From Sphingopyxis italica (GTDB lineage Bacteria; Pseudomonadota; Alphaproteobacteria; Sphingomonadales; Sphingomonadaceae): a stretch of DNA of 64,000 bases. Positions 37,101 through 46,980 of this stretch are shown here, in pieces. Numbering within the stretch: position 1 is the stretch's first letter; every line of letters starts with the position of its first letter. The notes below the pieces were generated by a model that saw nothing but the letters and a program-made list of their open reading frames with translations, was not told where the DNA came from and did not search any database. The stretch is from positions 1 to 64,000 of the forward strand of contig NZ_JAATIT010000005.1 in assembly GCF_011926545.1 (NCBI RefSeq). The letters are read 5' to 3'. The position numbers were made by a program, and so were the translations under genes.

Positions 37101-37496
37101 TTGCTGGACAGCGATCAAATCAAAAAGGGGCAGCCGCCGGTCTGGCGCGCTGCCCTTTTTGGCCTTTGCCCCGAATGCGGCGCGCCGACCCTGTTCGACG
37201 GACCGGTGAAGTTCCGGGCGAAGTGCGACAGCTGCGGGCTCGACTATGGCCGCTATAATGTCGGCGACGGCCCCGCGGCGTTCCTGACGCTGATCATCGG
37301 GGCGCTGCTGATCGCGGTCGCATTGACGCTCGATGCCGTGGTCAGGCCGCCCTTTTGGGTACATGTCGTCCTGTGGGTGCCGCTGACCGCCGCCGCGGTC
37401 GTCTATGGCCTTCGCGTCGGCAAGGGCGCGCTGATGGCGAGCGAGCATCAGCGTCAGGCCGCCGAAGGGCGCAAGGTGGACAAAGAAGATGACTGA
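37101..37496 (+). CDS. DUF983 zinc-ribbon membrane protein
   Basis: The protein (~131 residues) has an N-terminal CxxC pair (LCPECG and KCDSCG, 20 residues apart), likely a zinc ribbon, followed by two membrane helices (~55-75, ~80-100). DUF983 genes recur in oxidase operons between ctaE and SURF1; an assembly role is inferred. The start is uncertain: TTG 37101 follows the ctaE stop by 1 base, and ATG 37059 inside ctaE is the alternative. The end overlaps SURF1 by 8 bp. Confidence 0.8.
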   Translation: MLDSDQIKKGQPPVWRAALFGLCPECGAPTLFDGPVKFRAKCDSCGLDYGRYNVGDGPAAFLTLIIGALLIAVALTLDAVVRPPFWVHVVLWVPLTAAAVVYGLRVGKGALMASEHQRQAAEGRKVDKEDD

Positions 37497-38133
37497 ACCC
37501 GCCGAACAGCCCGTGCGCCGCTGGCCGCTGATCCCGACCTTGCTCGTGCTCGCGGCTGTGGCGGTGATGATCGCGCTCGGTGTATGGCAGCTCCAGCGCA
37601 AGAGCGAGAAGGAAGCGCTGATCGCGCTTTACCAGCGCAACATGGCGATGTCGTCGCTGGTGACCTATCCTGAACTGCCGCCGGTTCCCGATGCGATGCT
37701 CTATCGCAAGAGCAGCGTCGTCTGCCTCGAGCCCGTGCGGTGGGATCCGCGTAGCGGCACCGACCGCAAGGGCCGGTCGGGCATCCGCATGATCGCCGAT
37801 TGTCGGACGGGCGCCGAGGGGCCGGGCGTGCTCGTCGATGTCGGGATCGGCGACGATTTCAAAACGCCGCAATGGAGCGGCGGCACCGTGCTGGGGACGA
37901 TCGTTCCCGGCCCGGAGCAGCCGACGGTGATGGCGCGCGCGATGGGCAAGGCGGTGCCCGCGCGCGCGATGCTCGTCGCTGATCGCCCCGTCGCGGGCCT
38001 GCGCGCCAGCGGGGTGCCATCGGCCGACGATACGCCGAACAATCATTTCGCCTATGCGGTGCAATGGTTCCTGTTCGCCGCCGCGGCGCTGGTCATCTAT
38101 ATATTGGCGGTCCGTCGCCGCTTGCGGCCTTGA
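37489..38133 (+). CDS. SURF1 family cytochrome oxidase assembly protein
   Basis: SURF1 helps insert haem a into subunit I. The 214-residue protein has the expected helix at each end (~15-32 and ~190-207), the family start IALGVWQLQRKSEKEALI and the late NNHFAYAVQWFLFA. It is last of the oxidase genes proper; thrC follows 27 bp later. Confidence 0.92.
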   Translation: MTEPAEQPVRRWPLIPTLLVLAAVAVMIALGVWQLQRKSEKEALIALYQRNMAMSSLVTYPELPPVPDAMLYRKSSVVCLEPVRWDPRSGTDRKGRSGIRMIADCRTGAEGPGVLVDVGIGDDFKTPQWSGGTVLGTIVPGPEQPTVMARAMGKAVPARAMLVADRPVAGLRASGVPSADDTPNNHFAYAVQWFLFAAAALVIYILAVRRRLRP

Positions 38134-38160
38134 GCCACCATCGCTAGGCGCATCTGCGTC

Positions 38161-39558
38161 ATGGACTATATCAGCACCCGCGGCTCCGCGCCGACCCTCG
38201 ACTTTCGTGCCGCGACGCTTGCCGGCCTTGCCAGCGACGGCGGGCTTTATGTGCCGGCGAAATGGCCGCGGCTGAGCCTCGATGAAATCCGCGCGCTCGC
38301 CGGGCTCGATTATGTCGAGACCGCGGTGCGGGTGATGGCGCCGTTCGTCGAAGGTGCGCTGAGCGAGGACGAACTGCGCGGGCTGTGCAAGGCCGCCTAT
38401 GGGCGCTTCAATCACGATGCGGTGACGCCGCTGGTGCAGCTCGACCATCGCCATTGGCTGCTCGAGCTGTTCCATGGGCCGACGCTGGCGTTCAAGGATG
38501 TCGCGTTGCAACTGCTGGGGCAGTTGTTCGAAAAATTCCTCGCGGGCGGCGAGACCGATATCACGATCGTCGGCGCGACCTCGGGCGATACCGGGTCGGC
38601 GGCGATCGAGGCGGTCGCGGGACGCGAGCATATCCGCATCTTCATGCTCCATCCCGAGGGGCGCGTCAGCGATGTTCAGCGGCGCCAGATGACCACCGTC
38701 CTCGCGCCGAACGTCCATAATATCGCGATCGACGGCAGCTTCGACGATGCGCAGGCGATGGTGAAGCGGCTGTTCGGCGACGAAGAGGCGCGCGGGCAGG
38801 TCACGCTGTCGGCGGTGAACAGCATCAACTGGGCGCGGTTGATGGCGCAGATCGTCTATTATTTCTATGCCGCGGTGCGGCTCGGCGGCCCCGACCGTCC
38901 AGTGGCGTTCAGCGTTCCGACGGGCAATTTCGGCGACGTGTTCGCGGGCTATGTCGCGGCGCGGATGGGGCTGCCGGTGGCAAGGCTCGTCGTCGCGACG
39001 AACGTCAACGACATCCTCCACCGCGCACTGACCAGCGGCGATTACAGCGCGGGCACGGTCACGGCGACCGCGACGCCGAGCATGGACATTCAGGTGAGCA
39101 GCAATTTCGAACGGCTGCTGTTCGACCTCGCGGGGCGCGACGGCGGCGCGATTACCGGCATGATGGGCGAGTTCGACCGGAACCGCGCGATGACGATTCC
39201 CGCCGACATGCTGGGCGGCGCGCGCGACCTGTTTTCGAGCGCGAGCATCGACGGCGATGCGATGGCGCTCGCGCTGCGCTGGGCGCAGGAGCGCGGCGGG
39301 CAGGTGATCGACCCGCACAGCGCGGTCGGCCTCGCCGCGGCGCGCGCGCTCGACATCGATGCCGACGTTCCCGTCGTCACACTTGCGACGGCGCATCCGG
39401 CGAAATTCCGCGAGGCGGTCGAGCGCGCGACCGGCGTGCGCCCGCCGCTGCCCGCGCGCCTCGGCAATCTGTTCGAGCGCGAGGAACGCTATACGAAGCT
39501 TCCCGGCGACTATGACGCGGTGAAGGCGTTCATCCTCGCGGAAGCCGCGCGTGGCTGA
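38161..39558 (+). CDS. thrC: Threonine synthase
   Basis: ThrC makes threonine from O-phosphohomoserine with pyridoxal phosphate. The 465-residue protein has the N-terminal Thr_synth_N region (YISTRGSAPTLDF), the PLP Lys in GPTLAFKDVALQ, VGATSGDTGSAAIEA and VPTGNFGDVFAGY. The length fits the long (yeast/E. coli) type. The end overlaps the methyltransferase start by 8 bp. Confidence 0.96.
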   Translation: MDYISTRGSAPTLDFRAATLAGLASDGGLYVPAKWPRLSLDEIRALAGLDYVETAVRVMAPFVEGALSEDELRGLCKAAYGRFNHDAVTPLVQLDHRHWLLELFHGPTLAFKDVALQLLGQLFEKFLAGGETDITIVGATSGDTGSAAIEAVAGREHIRIFMLHPEGRVSDVQRRQMTTVLAPNVHNIAIDGSFDDAQAMVKRLFGDEEARGQVTLSAVNSINWARLMAQIVYYFYAAVRLGGPDRPVAFSVPTGNFGDVFAGYVAARMGLPVARLVVATNVNDILHRALTSGDYSAGTVTATATPSMDIQVSSNFERLLFDLAGRDGGAITGMMGEFDRNRAMTIPADMLGGARDLFSSASIDGDAMALALRWAQERGGQVIDPHSAVGLAAARALDIDADVPVVTLATAHPAKFREAVERATGVRPPLPARLGNLFEREERYTKLPGDYDAVKAFILAEAARG

Positions 39559-40441
39559 GCTGCTGCCTCTCGTTACGCTCGTCGGCGAGGCGTGGGACGA
39601 TTATGGGCTGGTCGACAGCGGGAACGGACGCAAGCTCGAACGTTACGGCCGCTATCGCTTCATCCGTCCCGAACCGCAGGCGATGTGGGCGCCCGCGCTG
39701 CCCGCCAGCGAATGGGAAGCCGCCGACGGCGAGTTCATTCCGGCGTCGGACGACGACGGCGGAGGGCGCTGGTATTATAACAAGCCCGTGCCCGCCGAAG
39801 GCTGGCCGCTCGCGTGGCGCGAGACGCGCTTCACCGCCCAATGCACGCCGTTTCGCCATCTCGGCTTCTTTCCCGACATGGCGCCGGTGTGGGACTGGCT
39901 GCGCGGCCAGGTCGCCGACAAGGCCGATCCCGCTTTCCTCAACCTCTTCGGTTATACCGGCGTCGGCAGCCAGGCGCTCGCCGCCGCGGGGGCGTCGGTG
40001 ACGCATGTCGATGCGTCGAAGAAGTCGGTGGGGCAGGCGCGCGAAAATGCCGCGCTCGCCGGCATGGCCGACAAGCCGGTGCGCTGGATCCTCGACGATG
40101 CGGGCAAATTCACCGCGCGGGAAGTGCGGCGCGAGCGGCGCTACGATGCGATCCTGCTCGATCCGCCGAAGTTCGGGCGCGGTCCGGGCGGCGAGCGGTG
40201 GCAGATCGTGGAGGGGCTCGCGCCGCTGCTGGCCGACTGCCGCCAATTGCTTGATGCCGACAGCCGCGCGCTGTTCCTCACCGTCTATGCGGTGCGCATG
40301 TCGGCGCTGGCGATCGGCGAGCTGCTCGCGCAGCTTTTCGCCGACCTGCCGGGCCAGGTCGAGTGCGGCGAACTCGCGGTACGCGAGGAGGCGCGGGGGT
40401 TGTTGCTGCCGACGGCGATTTTCGCGCGCTGGAGCCGCTGA
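39551..40441 (+). CDS. Class I SAM-dependent methyltransferase (RlmI-like)
   Basis: The 296-residue protein has a Rossmann core with FLNLFGYTGVGSQALAAAGA (SAM loop), the acidic HVDAS and the catalytic-region motif AILLDPPKFGRG, as in RlmI/RlmK rRNA cytosine methyltransferases. It lacks an N-terminal PUA domain. The GTG start at 39551 is 8 bp inside thrC. The substrate is probably RNA but not proven. Confidence 0.85.
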   Translation: MAELLPLVTLVGEAWDDYGLVDSGNGRKLERYGRYRFIRPEPQAMWAPALPASEWEAADGEFIPASDDDGGGRWYYNKPVPAEGWPLAWRETRFTAQCTPFRHLGFFPDMAPVWDWLRGQVADKADPAFLNLFGYTGVGSQALAAAGASVTHVDASKKSVGQARENAALAGMADKPVRWILDDAGKFTAREVRRERRYDAILLDPPKFGRGPGGERWQIVEGLAPLLADCRQLLDADSRALFLTVYAVRMSALAIGELLAQLFADLPGQVECGELAVREEARGLLLPTAIFARWSR

Positions 40442-40524
40442 GCTTTTCGGCGGCGCGCCGTTGCTGCATACGTTTGCTGCACAAATTTGCCCCGCATTGT
40501 GGCCCAAAAGCCACGCTCGATGCG

Positions 40525-40563
40525 TTGACAATGAGAACGTTCCCATTTAGATAACGTTCACAT
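40525..40563 (+). promoter_or_regulatory. Promoter with two overlapping LacI-type operators
   Basis: ttgaca (40525-40530) and tagata (40548-40553) are 17 bp apart. One AACGTT-centred palindrome (40532-40545, tgagaacgttccca) lies in the spacer. A second (40550-40563, gataacgttcacat) covers the -10. The second is identical to 51727-51740 before the GH3 gene. This layout fits repression by the LacI protein at 49423. Confidence 0.7.
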
Positions 40564-40612
40564 AACGGGAATGCCGCCACCAAAAGAGAGCGGTTAAGTG
40601 GGAGGAATGGGG

Positions 40613-43591
40613 ATGCGGGCGTCTCAAAAGCAGTGGCTTGGCAAATTTCTGGCGGGAACTTCGGCGCTGTCGATGATGGGCATGGCGCAGGTCGCGTTCG
40701 CGCAGGACGCGCCGGCCGGCAGCGAAGTGAACGGCGACGAGATCATCGTCACCGGTATCCGCGCCTCGCTCGCCGCGTCGGCCGACATCAAGCGTGAAGC
40801 GCAGGGCGTCGTGGACGCAATTTCCGCCGAAGACATCGGCAAATTCCCTGACACCAACCTCGCCGAATCGCTCCAGCGCATCACCGGCGTGTCGATCGAT
40901 CGGTCGCGCGGCGAGGGGTCGCTGGTCACGGTTCGCGGCTTTGGCCCCGAATTCAACCTGGTGACGGTCAATGGCCGCCAGATGCCGACCTCGTTCCTTG
41001 GCGATGGTGCCAGCGCGCCGGCGTCGCGTTCGTTCGATTTCGCCAACCTCGCGTCCGAGGGCGTGGCCGGGGTCGAGGTGTACAAGAGCGGCCGGGCGGC
41101 GATCGCGTCGGGCGGTATCGGCTCGTCGATCAATATTCGCACGCCGCGTCCGTTCGATCGCCCCGGTCTTCGGGGTAGCATCTCTGCCAAGGCCGTGCTC
41201 GACTCGTCGCGAAATCAGGGCAATCCGATCACCCCCGAAGTATCGGGCATCATCAGCAACACTTTTGCCGACGATACCGTCGGTATCCTGCTCGTCGGAT
41301 CGTATCAGCGGCGCAAGGCGAGCGAGAACAGCTTCAACTCCGACTGGCGCGATGGCTATACCGGCGCCGAAAACAACTGGGGATCGCTGGCGCAGCCGGG
41401 CGACCCGCGCTTCGACAACATCACCAACCGTCCCGGCGCGACCGACGTTTATGAAGTGCCGCAGAACGGTTCCTACAATCTCAACGACATCGACCGCGAG
41501 CGGATCAACGGCCAGGCGGTCTTGCAGATTCGCCCGGCGGACTCGCTGACCGCGACGCTGGAATATACGTTCTCGCAGAACACCGTCGAAGTACGCAACA
41601 GCAACGTGGGCATATGGTTCAACCATAATGACACGAGCAGCGCGTGGACCGACGGACCGATTGCGGGGCCGATATTCTATTCGGAGGCATTCGGCGCCGG
41701 CGAACGCAAGGACTTGGCCTATAGCGGGTCGCTTACCGCTAACCGCAGCGTCAATCATTCGATCGCGGGCAATCTGAAATGGGAAGCGCCCGGCGGCGTG
41801 ACCATGGAACTCGACTATCACCACTCCAGCGCCACATCGAAACCGGCCAACAAATATGGCACCAGCGTGTCGGTCGGCAATTCGGTATTCGGGGTGGCGA
41901 ACCAGCGGATCAATTTCGAAAGCGATCTGCCGGTCATCTCCTATGAGATGTTCCCGGGGATCGACCCGCTCGACGCATCGCTGATCACGCCCACGGGCAA
42001 TGCGTTCCGCAACGCGTATTTCCGCAATGAAATCGATCAGATTCAGCTTCGCGGCAGTTACGACCATGACGGATCGTTCCTCGACAGCATTGATTTCGGC
42101 GTATCCTATATCGACAGCAATGTGCGTTCCGCTTACGGATTTATTCAGAACGAAACCTGGAGCGGCGCGGGACCGGCGTCGGACATTCCCGACGACATCT
42201 TCGAGCAGGTCAGCTTGCCCGACAAGTTCAAGGGCATCGGGGGTTCGAACGATCCGGCGATGATCCAGAGCTTTTACGCGTTCGATTTCGAACGGATGGT
42301 CGATCTGATCGACGGGCTTTACGGCACTTGTAACCGCGCGGGTTCGGCGGATAGCTGCCTTGCCGACTATACGGTCGATCGCCGCCTCAATGAAAAGACG
42401 CTCGCGCCCTATCTTCAGGTGGCGAACAAATTCGACCTGTTTGGCAACCCGGCGCACCTGGTCGCGGGTGTCCGCTATGAGCATACGTCGGTCGACGCGT
42501 CGGCGATCGTTCCCATCCCGAACGGCACGGCGTGGAGCGCCGCGAACGAATTCTATGTGCTCTTTTCGCCGGATAATGACTTTACGCGGTTCAAGGGCGA
42601 CTATGACAATTGGCTGCCCGCGATCGACTTCGACCTCGAGCCGATCGAGAATGTGAAGCTGCGGGCGTCGTACAGTCACACGATCACCCGCGCCGACTAT
42701 GCCAGCCTGCAGGGCGGACGGACGATCGACCAGGGTTTCCGTATCGGCGGGGGCACCGGCAGCCAGGGCAATCCGGGCCTGCTTCCTTATAAATCGAAGA
42801 ATATCGACCTGTCGGCCGAATGGTATTATGCGCCCGCCAGCTATGTTTCGGCAGGCTATTTCCGCAAGAAGGTGTCGAACTTCATCGGGTCACAGCGGGT
42901 CGATTCGACCGCTTTCGGCCTGACGCATCCCGCCTTCGGTCCGCGGTATCGGGCGGCCATCGCGGCGCTGGGGGCCAATGCGGGGGCAAATGACATCCGC
43001 CAGTATATCTTTGACACCTTCCCGGAGACGACCCGGCCGACGGGCGTCGATCCCGCTGGCTACACAACGGGCGACATCCTGGGCGTGGTGGGCGACGACC
43101 TCGTCAATTTCGAGATTGCGACGCCGGTCAACAGCGACCAGAAGGCAACGATCGACGGCTGGGAATTCGCGCTTCAGCACAGCTTCTGGGAAACCGGTTT
43201 TGGGGTGATCCTGAACTATACGATCGTCGATGGCAGCGCGACGTTCGACAACAGCTTGCCGGCGAGCGTGGCGCAGTTTGCGCTGCCGGGGCTCAGCGAC
43301 AGTGCCAATGCGGTCGCTTATTACGACAAGGGCGGGCTGCAGGCTCGCGTCGCATGGAACTGGCGCGACGAGTTTCTGAACACGACCGGCCCGAACCCGG
43401 CCTATACCGAAGCCTATTGGCAGATCGACGCCAGCGCGAGCTATGAGTTCGTGCCCGGACTGACAGGATTTGTGGAGGCGATCAACTTGACCGGCGAAAG
43501 CCGCCGCGTCCATCGGCGGTCGGATAACAATGTGACGTACGCCTCGCCCGGTTTTGCCCGATATGCCGCAGGGGTCCGGTACAACTTTTAA
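40613..43591 (+). CDS. TonB-dependent receptor (Caulobacter/Xanthomonas type)
   Basis: The 992-residue outer-membrane barrel has a signal peptide ending near QVAFA, a TonB-box-like EIIVTGIRAS, a plug domain (AISAEDIGKFPDTNLAESLQ, TVRGFGPEFNLVTVNGRQ) and a C-terminal strand ending in RYNF. This subtype (TIGR01782) usually imports oligosaccharides. ATG 40613 has ggaggaatgggg upstream; earlier GTG/ATG codons are less well placed. The locus context suggests beta-glucan uptake. Confidence 0.93.
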   Translation: MRASQKQWLGKFLAGTSALSMMGMAQVAFAQDAPAGSEVNGDEIIVTGIRASLAASADIKREAQGVVDAISAEDIGKFPDTNLAESLQRITGVSIDRSRGEGSLVTVRGFGPEFNLVTVNGRQMPTSFLGDGASAPASRSFDFANLASEGVAGVEVYKSGRAAIASGGIGSSINIRTPRPFDRPGLRGSISAKAVLDSSRNQGNPITPEVSGIISNTFADDTVGILLVGSYQRRKASENSFNSDWRDGYTGAENNWGSLAQPGDPRFDNITNRPGATDVYEVPQNGSYNLNDIDRERINGQAVLQIRPADSLTATLEYTFSQNTVEVRNSNVGIWFNHNDTSSAWTDGPIAGPIFYSEAFGAGERKDLAYSGSLTANRSVNHSIAGNLKWEAPGGVTMELDYHHSSATSKPANKYGTSVSVGNSVFGVANQRINFESDLPVISYEMFPGIDPLDASLITPTGNAFRNAYFRNEIDQIQLRGSYDHDGSFLDSIDFGVSYIDSNVRSAYGFIQNETWSGAGPASDIPDDIFEQVSLPDKFKGIGGSNDPAMIQSFYAFDFERMVDLIDGLYGTCNRAGSADSCLADYTVDRRLNEKTLAPYLQVANKFDLFGNPAHLVAGVRYEHTSVDASAIVPIPNGTAWSAANEFYVLFSPDNDFTRFKGDYDNWLPAIDFDLEPIENVKLRASYSHTITRADYASLQGGRTIDQGFRIGGGTGSQGNPGLLPYKSKNIDLSAEWYYAPASYVSAGYFRKKVSNFIGSQRVDSTAFGLTHPAFGPRYRAAIAALGANAGANDIRQYIFDTFPETTRPTGVDPAGYTTGDILGVVGDDLVNFEIATPVNSDQKATIDGWEFALQHSFWETGFGVILNYTIVDGSATFDNSLPASVAQFALPGLSDSANAVAYYDKGGLQARVAWNWRDEFLNTTGPNPAYTEAYWQIDASASYEFVPGLTGFVEAINLTGESRRVHRRSDNNVTYASPGFARYAAGVRYNF

Positions 43592-43624
43592 GCGGTGCGC
43601 GGGTCCGCCGCTTTCATAACAAGG

Positions 43625-43654
43625 GAGCCGCGCCCGGACGGGCGTGGCTCTTTT
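43625..43654 (+). terminator. Intrinsic terminator after the TonB receptor
   Basis: An 11-bp stem (43625-43635 with 43640-43650, one G-U pair) with a ggac loop is followed by TTTT. It separates the receptor transcript from the halogenase operon, or allows partial read-through. Confidence 0.8.
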
Positions 43655-43688
43655 GCGTGACGCGGGCGATATGCTAGGTCGGACGGCA

Positions 43689-45224
43689 ATGAATGAAGCG
43701 ATCGAGAGGGTTGTCATCGTGGGCGGCGGGACCGCCGGCTGGTTGACGGCGGCGCGGCTTGCCAGTTCGCCGCGAGCGATGGCGGGCCGGCTTTCGGTCA
43801 CGCTGATCGAGGCGCCCGATATTCCGACGATCGGCGTCGGCGAGGGCAGCTGGCCGACGATGCGCGCGACGCTGGCGGCGATCGGGATTGGCGAGAGCGA
43901 ATTTCTCGCCGCGTGCGACGCTTCGTTCAAGCAGGGGTCGCGGTTCGACGGCTGGGTCACCGGCGCGGCGGACGATCGCTACCTGCATCCCTTCACCGCG
44001 CCGCCCGCCGCGCCGACGGCCGAATTGCTCGCGGCATGGCGCTCGGGCGCTCCCGACCTGTCGTTCGCCGCGGCGATGACGCCGCAGGCGCATGTCTGCG
44101 ACCTGGACCTTGCGCCCCGTCAGCGGACGATGCCCGATTATCAGGGCGCGGCGAACTATGCCTATCATCTCGATGCCGGGAAGTTCGCGGCGCTGCTCGC
44201 GCGCCATGCGGTCCAGAAGCTGGGCGTGCGGCATATTCCGGATCATGTCACGGCGGTCGGTCCTGACGGCGCCGGCGGGATTGCGTCGGTCGCGACGCGC
44301 CAGAACGGCGCGATCGAGGGCGACCTGTTCATCGACTGCACCGGCCATGCGTCGCTGCTGATCGGCGGGCATCTGGGCGTCGAGTGGGTCGATCGCGGCG
44401 ACACGCTGTTCAACGACCGCGCGCTCGCGGCGCAGGTGCCGGTGGTGCCGGGCGGCCCGATCGCGTCGCAGACTATATCGACCGCGCACGAAGCGGGCTG
44501 GATCTGGGACATCGGCCTGCCCGATCGCCGCGGCATCGGCTGCGTCTATGCGAGCCGCTTCATGGAGGATGAGACGGCGGAGGCGGTGCTGCGCGCCTAT
44601 ATCGCGCGCGTGCTGCCGGGTGCACCCGAGGTGCCGGCGCGGCGGCTGAGCTTCCCGACCGGGCACCGCGCCCGCTTCTGGGAAGGCAATTGCATCGCGA
44701 TCGGCCTGTCGGCGGGCTTCATCGAGCCGCTCGAAGCTTCGGCGATCGTGATGATCGAATTGTCGGTCGATGCGCTGATCGACAATTTCCCCGCGAGCCG
44801 CGCGGCCTTGCCGATCCATGCGGCGCGGTTCAACGAATTGTTCGGCTATCGCTGGGACCGCATCGTCGAGTTTCTGAAGCTGCATTATGTGCTCAGCCGG
44901 CGCGCCGAGCCCTATTGGCTGGCGCAGCGCGAGGCGGCGCATGTCCCGCCAAGGCTGGCCGAGATGCTGGCGCTGTGGCGCGACCAGCCGCCGTCCGCTT
45001 GGGACTTCCCGCGCGTCGACGAGATTTTCTCCGCCGAGAGCCATCAATATATCCTCTATGGCATGGGCTTTCCGGTCCCCGCCGATCTGCCGCCCTGCGA
45101 ACGTGCGGCGGGCCTGCTCGCCGACAACCACCGGCGCGCCCGGTCGCTCGCCGCGGCGCTGCCCGCCAATCGCGATTATCTGGATGCGCAGCGACCCGGC
45201 GCCCCTGCCACCGCTGCGTTTTAA
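43689..45224 (+). CDS. Tryptophan halogenase family protein, divergent
   Basis: The 511-residue protein has a flavin-binding GGGTAGW (13-19), the halogenase-type Lys in ASFKQGSRF (K81), FIDCTGH and [15 protein letters not shown] with a conserved Glu. The usual WxWxIP motif appears as GWIWDIGLP, with the Pro displaced. Classical members chlorinate or brominate indoles using FADH2, halide and oxygen. The start at 43689 opens the FAD fold directly. It is first of a seven-gene overlapping operon. Halogenation is not proven; another flavin chemistry is possible. Confidence 0.85.
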   Translation: MNEAIERVVIVGGGTAGWLTAARLASSPRAMAGRLSVTLIEAPDIPTIGVGEGSWPTMRATLAAIGIGESEFLAACDASFKQGSRFDGWVTGAADDRYLHPFTAPPAAPTAELLAAWRSGAPDLSFAAAMTPQAHVCDLDLAPRQRTMPDYQGAANYAYHLDAGKFAALLARHAVQKLGVRHIPDHVTAVGPDGAGGIASVATRQNGAIEGDLFIDCTGHASLLIGGHLGVEWVDRGDTLFNDRALAAQVPVVPGGPIASQTISTAHEAGWIWDIGLPDRRGIGCVYASRFMEDETAEAVLRAYIARVLPGAPEVPARRLSFPTGHRARFWEGNCIAIGLSAGFIEPLEASAIVMIELSVDALIDNFPASRAALPIHAARFNELFGYRWDRIVEFLKLHYVLSRRAEPYWLAQREAAHVPPRLAEMLALWRDQPPSAWDFPRVDEIFSAESHQYILYGMGFPVPADLPPCERAAGLLADNHRRARSLAAALPANRDYLDAQRPGAPATAAF

Positions 45225-45236
45225 GAAAGCTATTTG

Positions 45237-45956
45237 ATGACCCGCCACGCCGTCCTCGACAACAAGGCCCACAACGACCTGCGCATCCGCACCGACGCGG
45301 CGGCGGAACTCGGCGACGACATCATGGCGACGCTGACCGTGCCGAGCGAATTCCGGCGCGTGCAGGCGCATTTCCCGATCCTGTTCCGCCGCGAAACGGG
45401 GCGCGACGATTTTACCGCGCTGGCGATGTTCGGGTTTCAGAACGGCGAGAATCTGTTCCTTGAAGGCACGCGCTGGGACGCCGGCTATCGCCCGCTGTCG
45501 CTTGCGATCGGGCCGTTCCTGATCGGGCGTCCGGCGGGCGGCGAGGGGCCGGGGCAGGTCCATATCGACATGGAGCACCCGCGCATCGCCGGGGGCGGCG
45601 AGGGGGTCCGGCTGTTCGACGAGAATGGCATGGCGACACCCTATCTGGACGAGATTGCCGAGCGGCTCGGCGACCTCGACGAAGGCTATCGCGAGAGCCG
45701 CGCCTTCTATGACGCGCTGCTCGCCTATGACCTGCTCGAACCCTTCAGCCTCGAAGTCACGCTCGACGATGGCTCGGTCAACTCGCTCGTCGGCTTTCAC
45801 ATCATCGACGAGGCGAAGCTGCGCGCGCTGGATGCCGAGGCGCTCGGTGCGCTGCACGCGGCGGGGCATGTGATGCCGATGTTCATGGCGCTGGCGTCGC
45901 TGTCGCAGCTCTCGGCGCTCGTCGCGCGCAAGAATCGCAGGCTCGGCGGTGGCTGA
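45237..45956 (+). CDS. SapC family protein
   Basis: The 239-residue protein matches SapC (PF07277): FRRVQAHFPILFRRETGRDDFTALAMFGF near the N-terminus and the late NSLVGFHIIDEAKLRAL. SapC was named from a Campylobacter S-layer locus. In alphaproteobacteria it typically neighbours tryptophan-halogenase and TonB receptor genes, with unknown function. No signal peptide is visible. It starts 12 bp after the halogenase stop. Confidence 0.88.
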   Translation: MTRHAVLDNKAHNDLRIRTDAAAELGDDIMATLTVPSEFRRVQAHFPILFRRETGRDDFTALAMFGFQNGENLFLEGTRWDAGYRPLSLAIGPFLIGRPAGGEGPGQVHIDMEHPRIAGGGEGVRLFDENGMATPYLDEIAERLGDLDEGYRESRAFYDALLAYDLLEPFSLEVTLDDGSVNSLVGFHIIDEAKLRALDAEALGALHAAGHVMPMFMALASLSQLSALVARKNRRLGGG

Positions 45957-46980
45957 ACAAGGCGGCGCCTTTACCGACCGCCTGGCGCGGGTGCCCGAGC
46001 GCGAATGGGATAAGCGGGCGGGGCCGGACGCGTTGCTGGAAGGCGCGCGCGAGCCCTTTGTCCTGCGTGGGCTTGTCGCCGACTGGCCGCTGGTCGAAGC
46101 GGGCAAACGCTCGGCGCGCGACGCGCGGCGCTATTTGCTCGATCATGCGCGCGACCGTCCGTTCAAAGTGTCGATCGGCGCGCCGGGCCATGACGGGCGA
46201 TTGTTCTACGATGCCGAGATGGAGATGAATTTCCGGGTCGGCACGGGCAAGCTCGCCGACATCTTCGGCGGTATCGACAAGGCCGAGGGACAGGGCGAGG
46301 CGCGCACCGTCTATCTCGCCTCGATCGACATTCCGTCGCATTTCGACGGGCTCGACGACGCGAATCCGATCGAGCTGGGCGACCGCGATCCGCTGAAGAG
46401 CATCTGGATGGGCACGCGCACCAGGATCGCCGCGCATAACGACTTTCCCGACAATCTCGCCTGTTGCGCGGTCGGCCGTCGGCGCTTCACGCTGTTTCCG
46501 CCGCACCAGTTCCGCAACCTCTATCTGGGGCCGATCGACCACACGCCGGCGGGCCGCGCGGTGAGCATGGTCGATTTCGATGCACCCGACCTCGCCGCGC
46601 ATCCGCGCTTCATCGACGCGATGGCGGAGGCACAGACGGTGGAGCTTGAGCCCGGCGACGCGATCTTCATCCCGTCGATGTGGTGGCACCATGTCGAAGG
46701 GCTCGCCGACTTCAACATATTGGTCAATTACTGGTGGCGCCGCACGCCCGCCTGGCTGGGCCAGCCGCAGGTCGCGCTTAACCACGCGATCCTCGCGATC
46801 CGCGACCTGCCGCCCGAGGACAAGGCGATCTGGCGCGAGCAGTTCGACCATTATGTGTTCGAGAATGACGAGCAGGTCACCGACCATATCCCCGAAAAGG
46901 CGCGCAGCATATTGGCGCGGCTCACCCCCGAAAGCGCCGGACGCCTGCGCGCTTTTCTTTTGAGGACACTCAGCCGATGA
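45949..46980 (+). CDS. Cupin-like JmjC-domain protein
   Basis: The 343-residue protein resembles the cupin_8/JmjC fold: PFVLRGLVADWPLVE at the start, the metal pair in AAHNDFPDN (H and D), FTLFPPHQFRNLY, and the distal His in IPSMWWHHVEGL. Such proteins are Fe(II)/2-oxoglutarate dioxygenases, often hydroxylases; the substrate is unknown. The GTG start is 8 bp inside SapC and its end overlaps the next halogenase by 4 bp. Confidence 0.87.
   Translation: MAEQGGAFTDRLARVPEREWDKRAGPDALLEGAREPFVLRGLVADWPLVEAGKRSARDARRYLLDHARDRPFKVSIGAPGHDGRLFYDAEMEMNFRVGTGKLADIFGGIDKAEGQGEARTVYLASIDIPSHFDGLDDANPIELGDRDPLKSIWMGTRTRIAAHNDFPDNLACCAVGRRRFTLFPPHQFRNLYLGPIDHTPAGRAVSMVDFDAPDLAAHPRFIDAMAEAQTVELEPGDAIFIPSMWWHHVEGLADFNILVNYWWRRTPAWLGQPQVALNHAILAIRDLPPEDKAIWREQFDHYVFENDEQVTDHIPEKARSILARLTPESAGRLRAFLLRTLSR

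Noticed and set aside
39636-39650. An AACGTT sequence inside the methyltransferase gene as a further LacI operator.
   Set aside because: It lies in coding DNA, lacks the flanking bases shared by the two promoter sites, and is expected by chance.
43674-46106. An 810-codon minus-strand frame opposite the first halogenase and SapC.
   Set aside because: The plus-strand genes carry clear family motifs; the minus product is Arg-rich with no motif.
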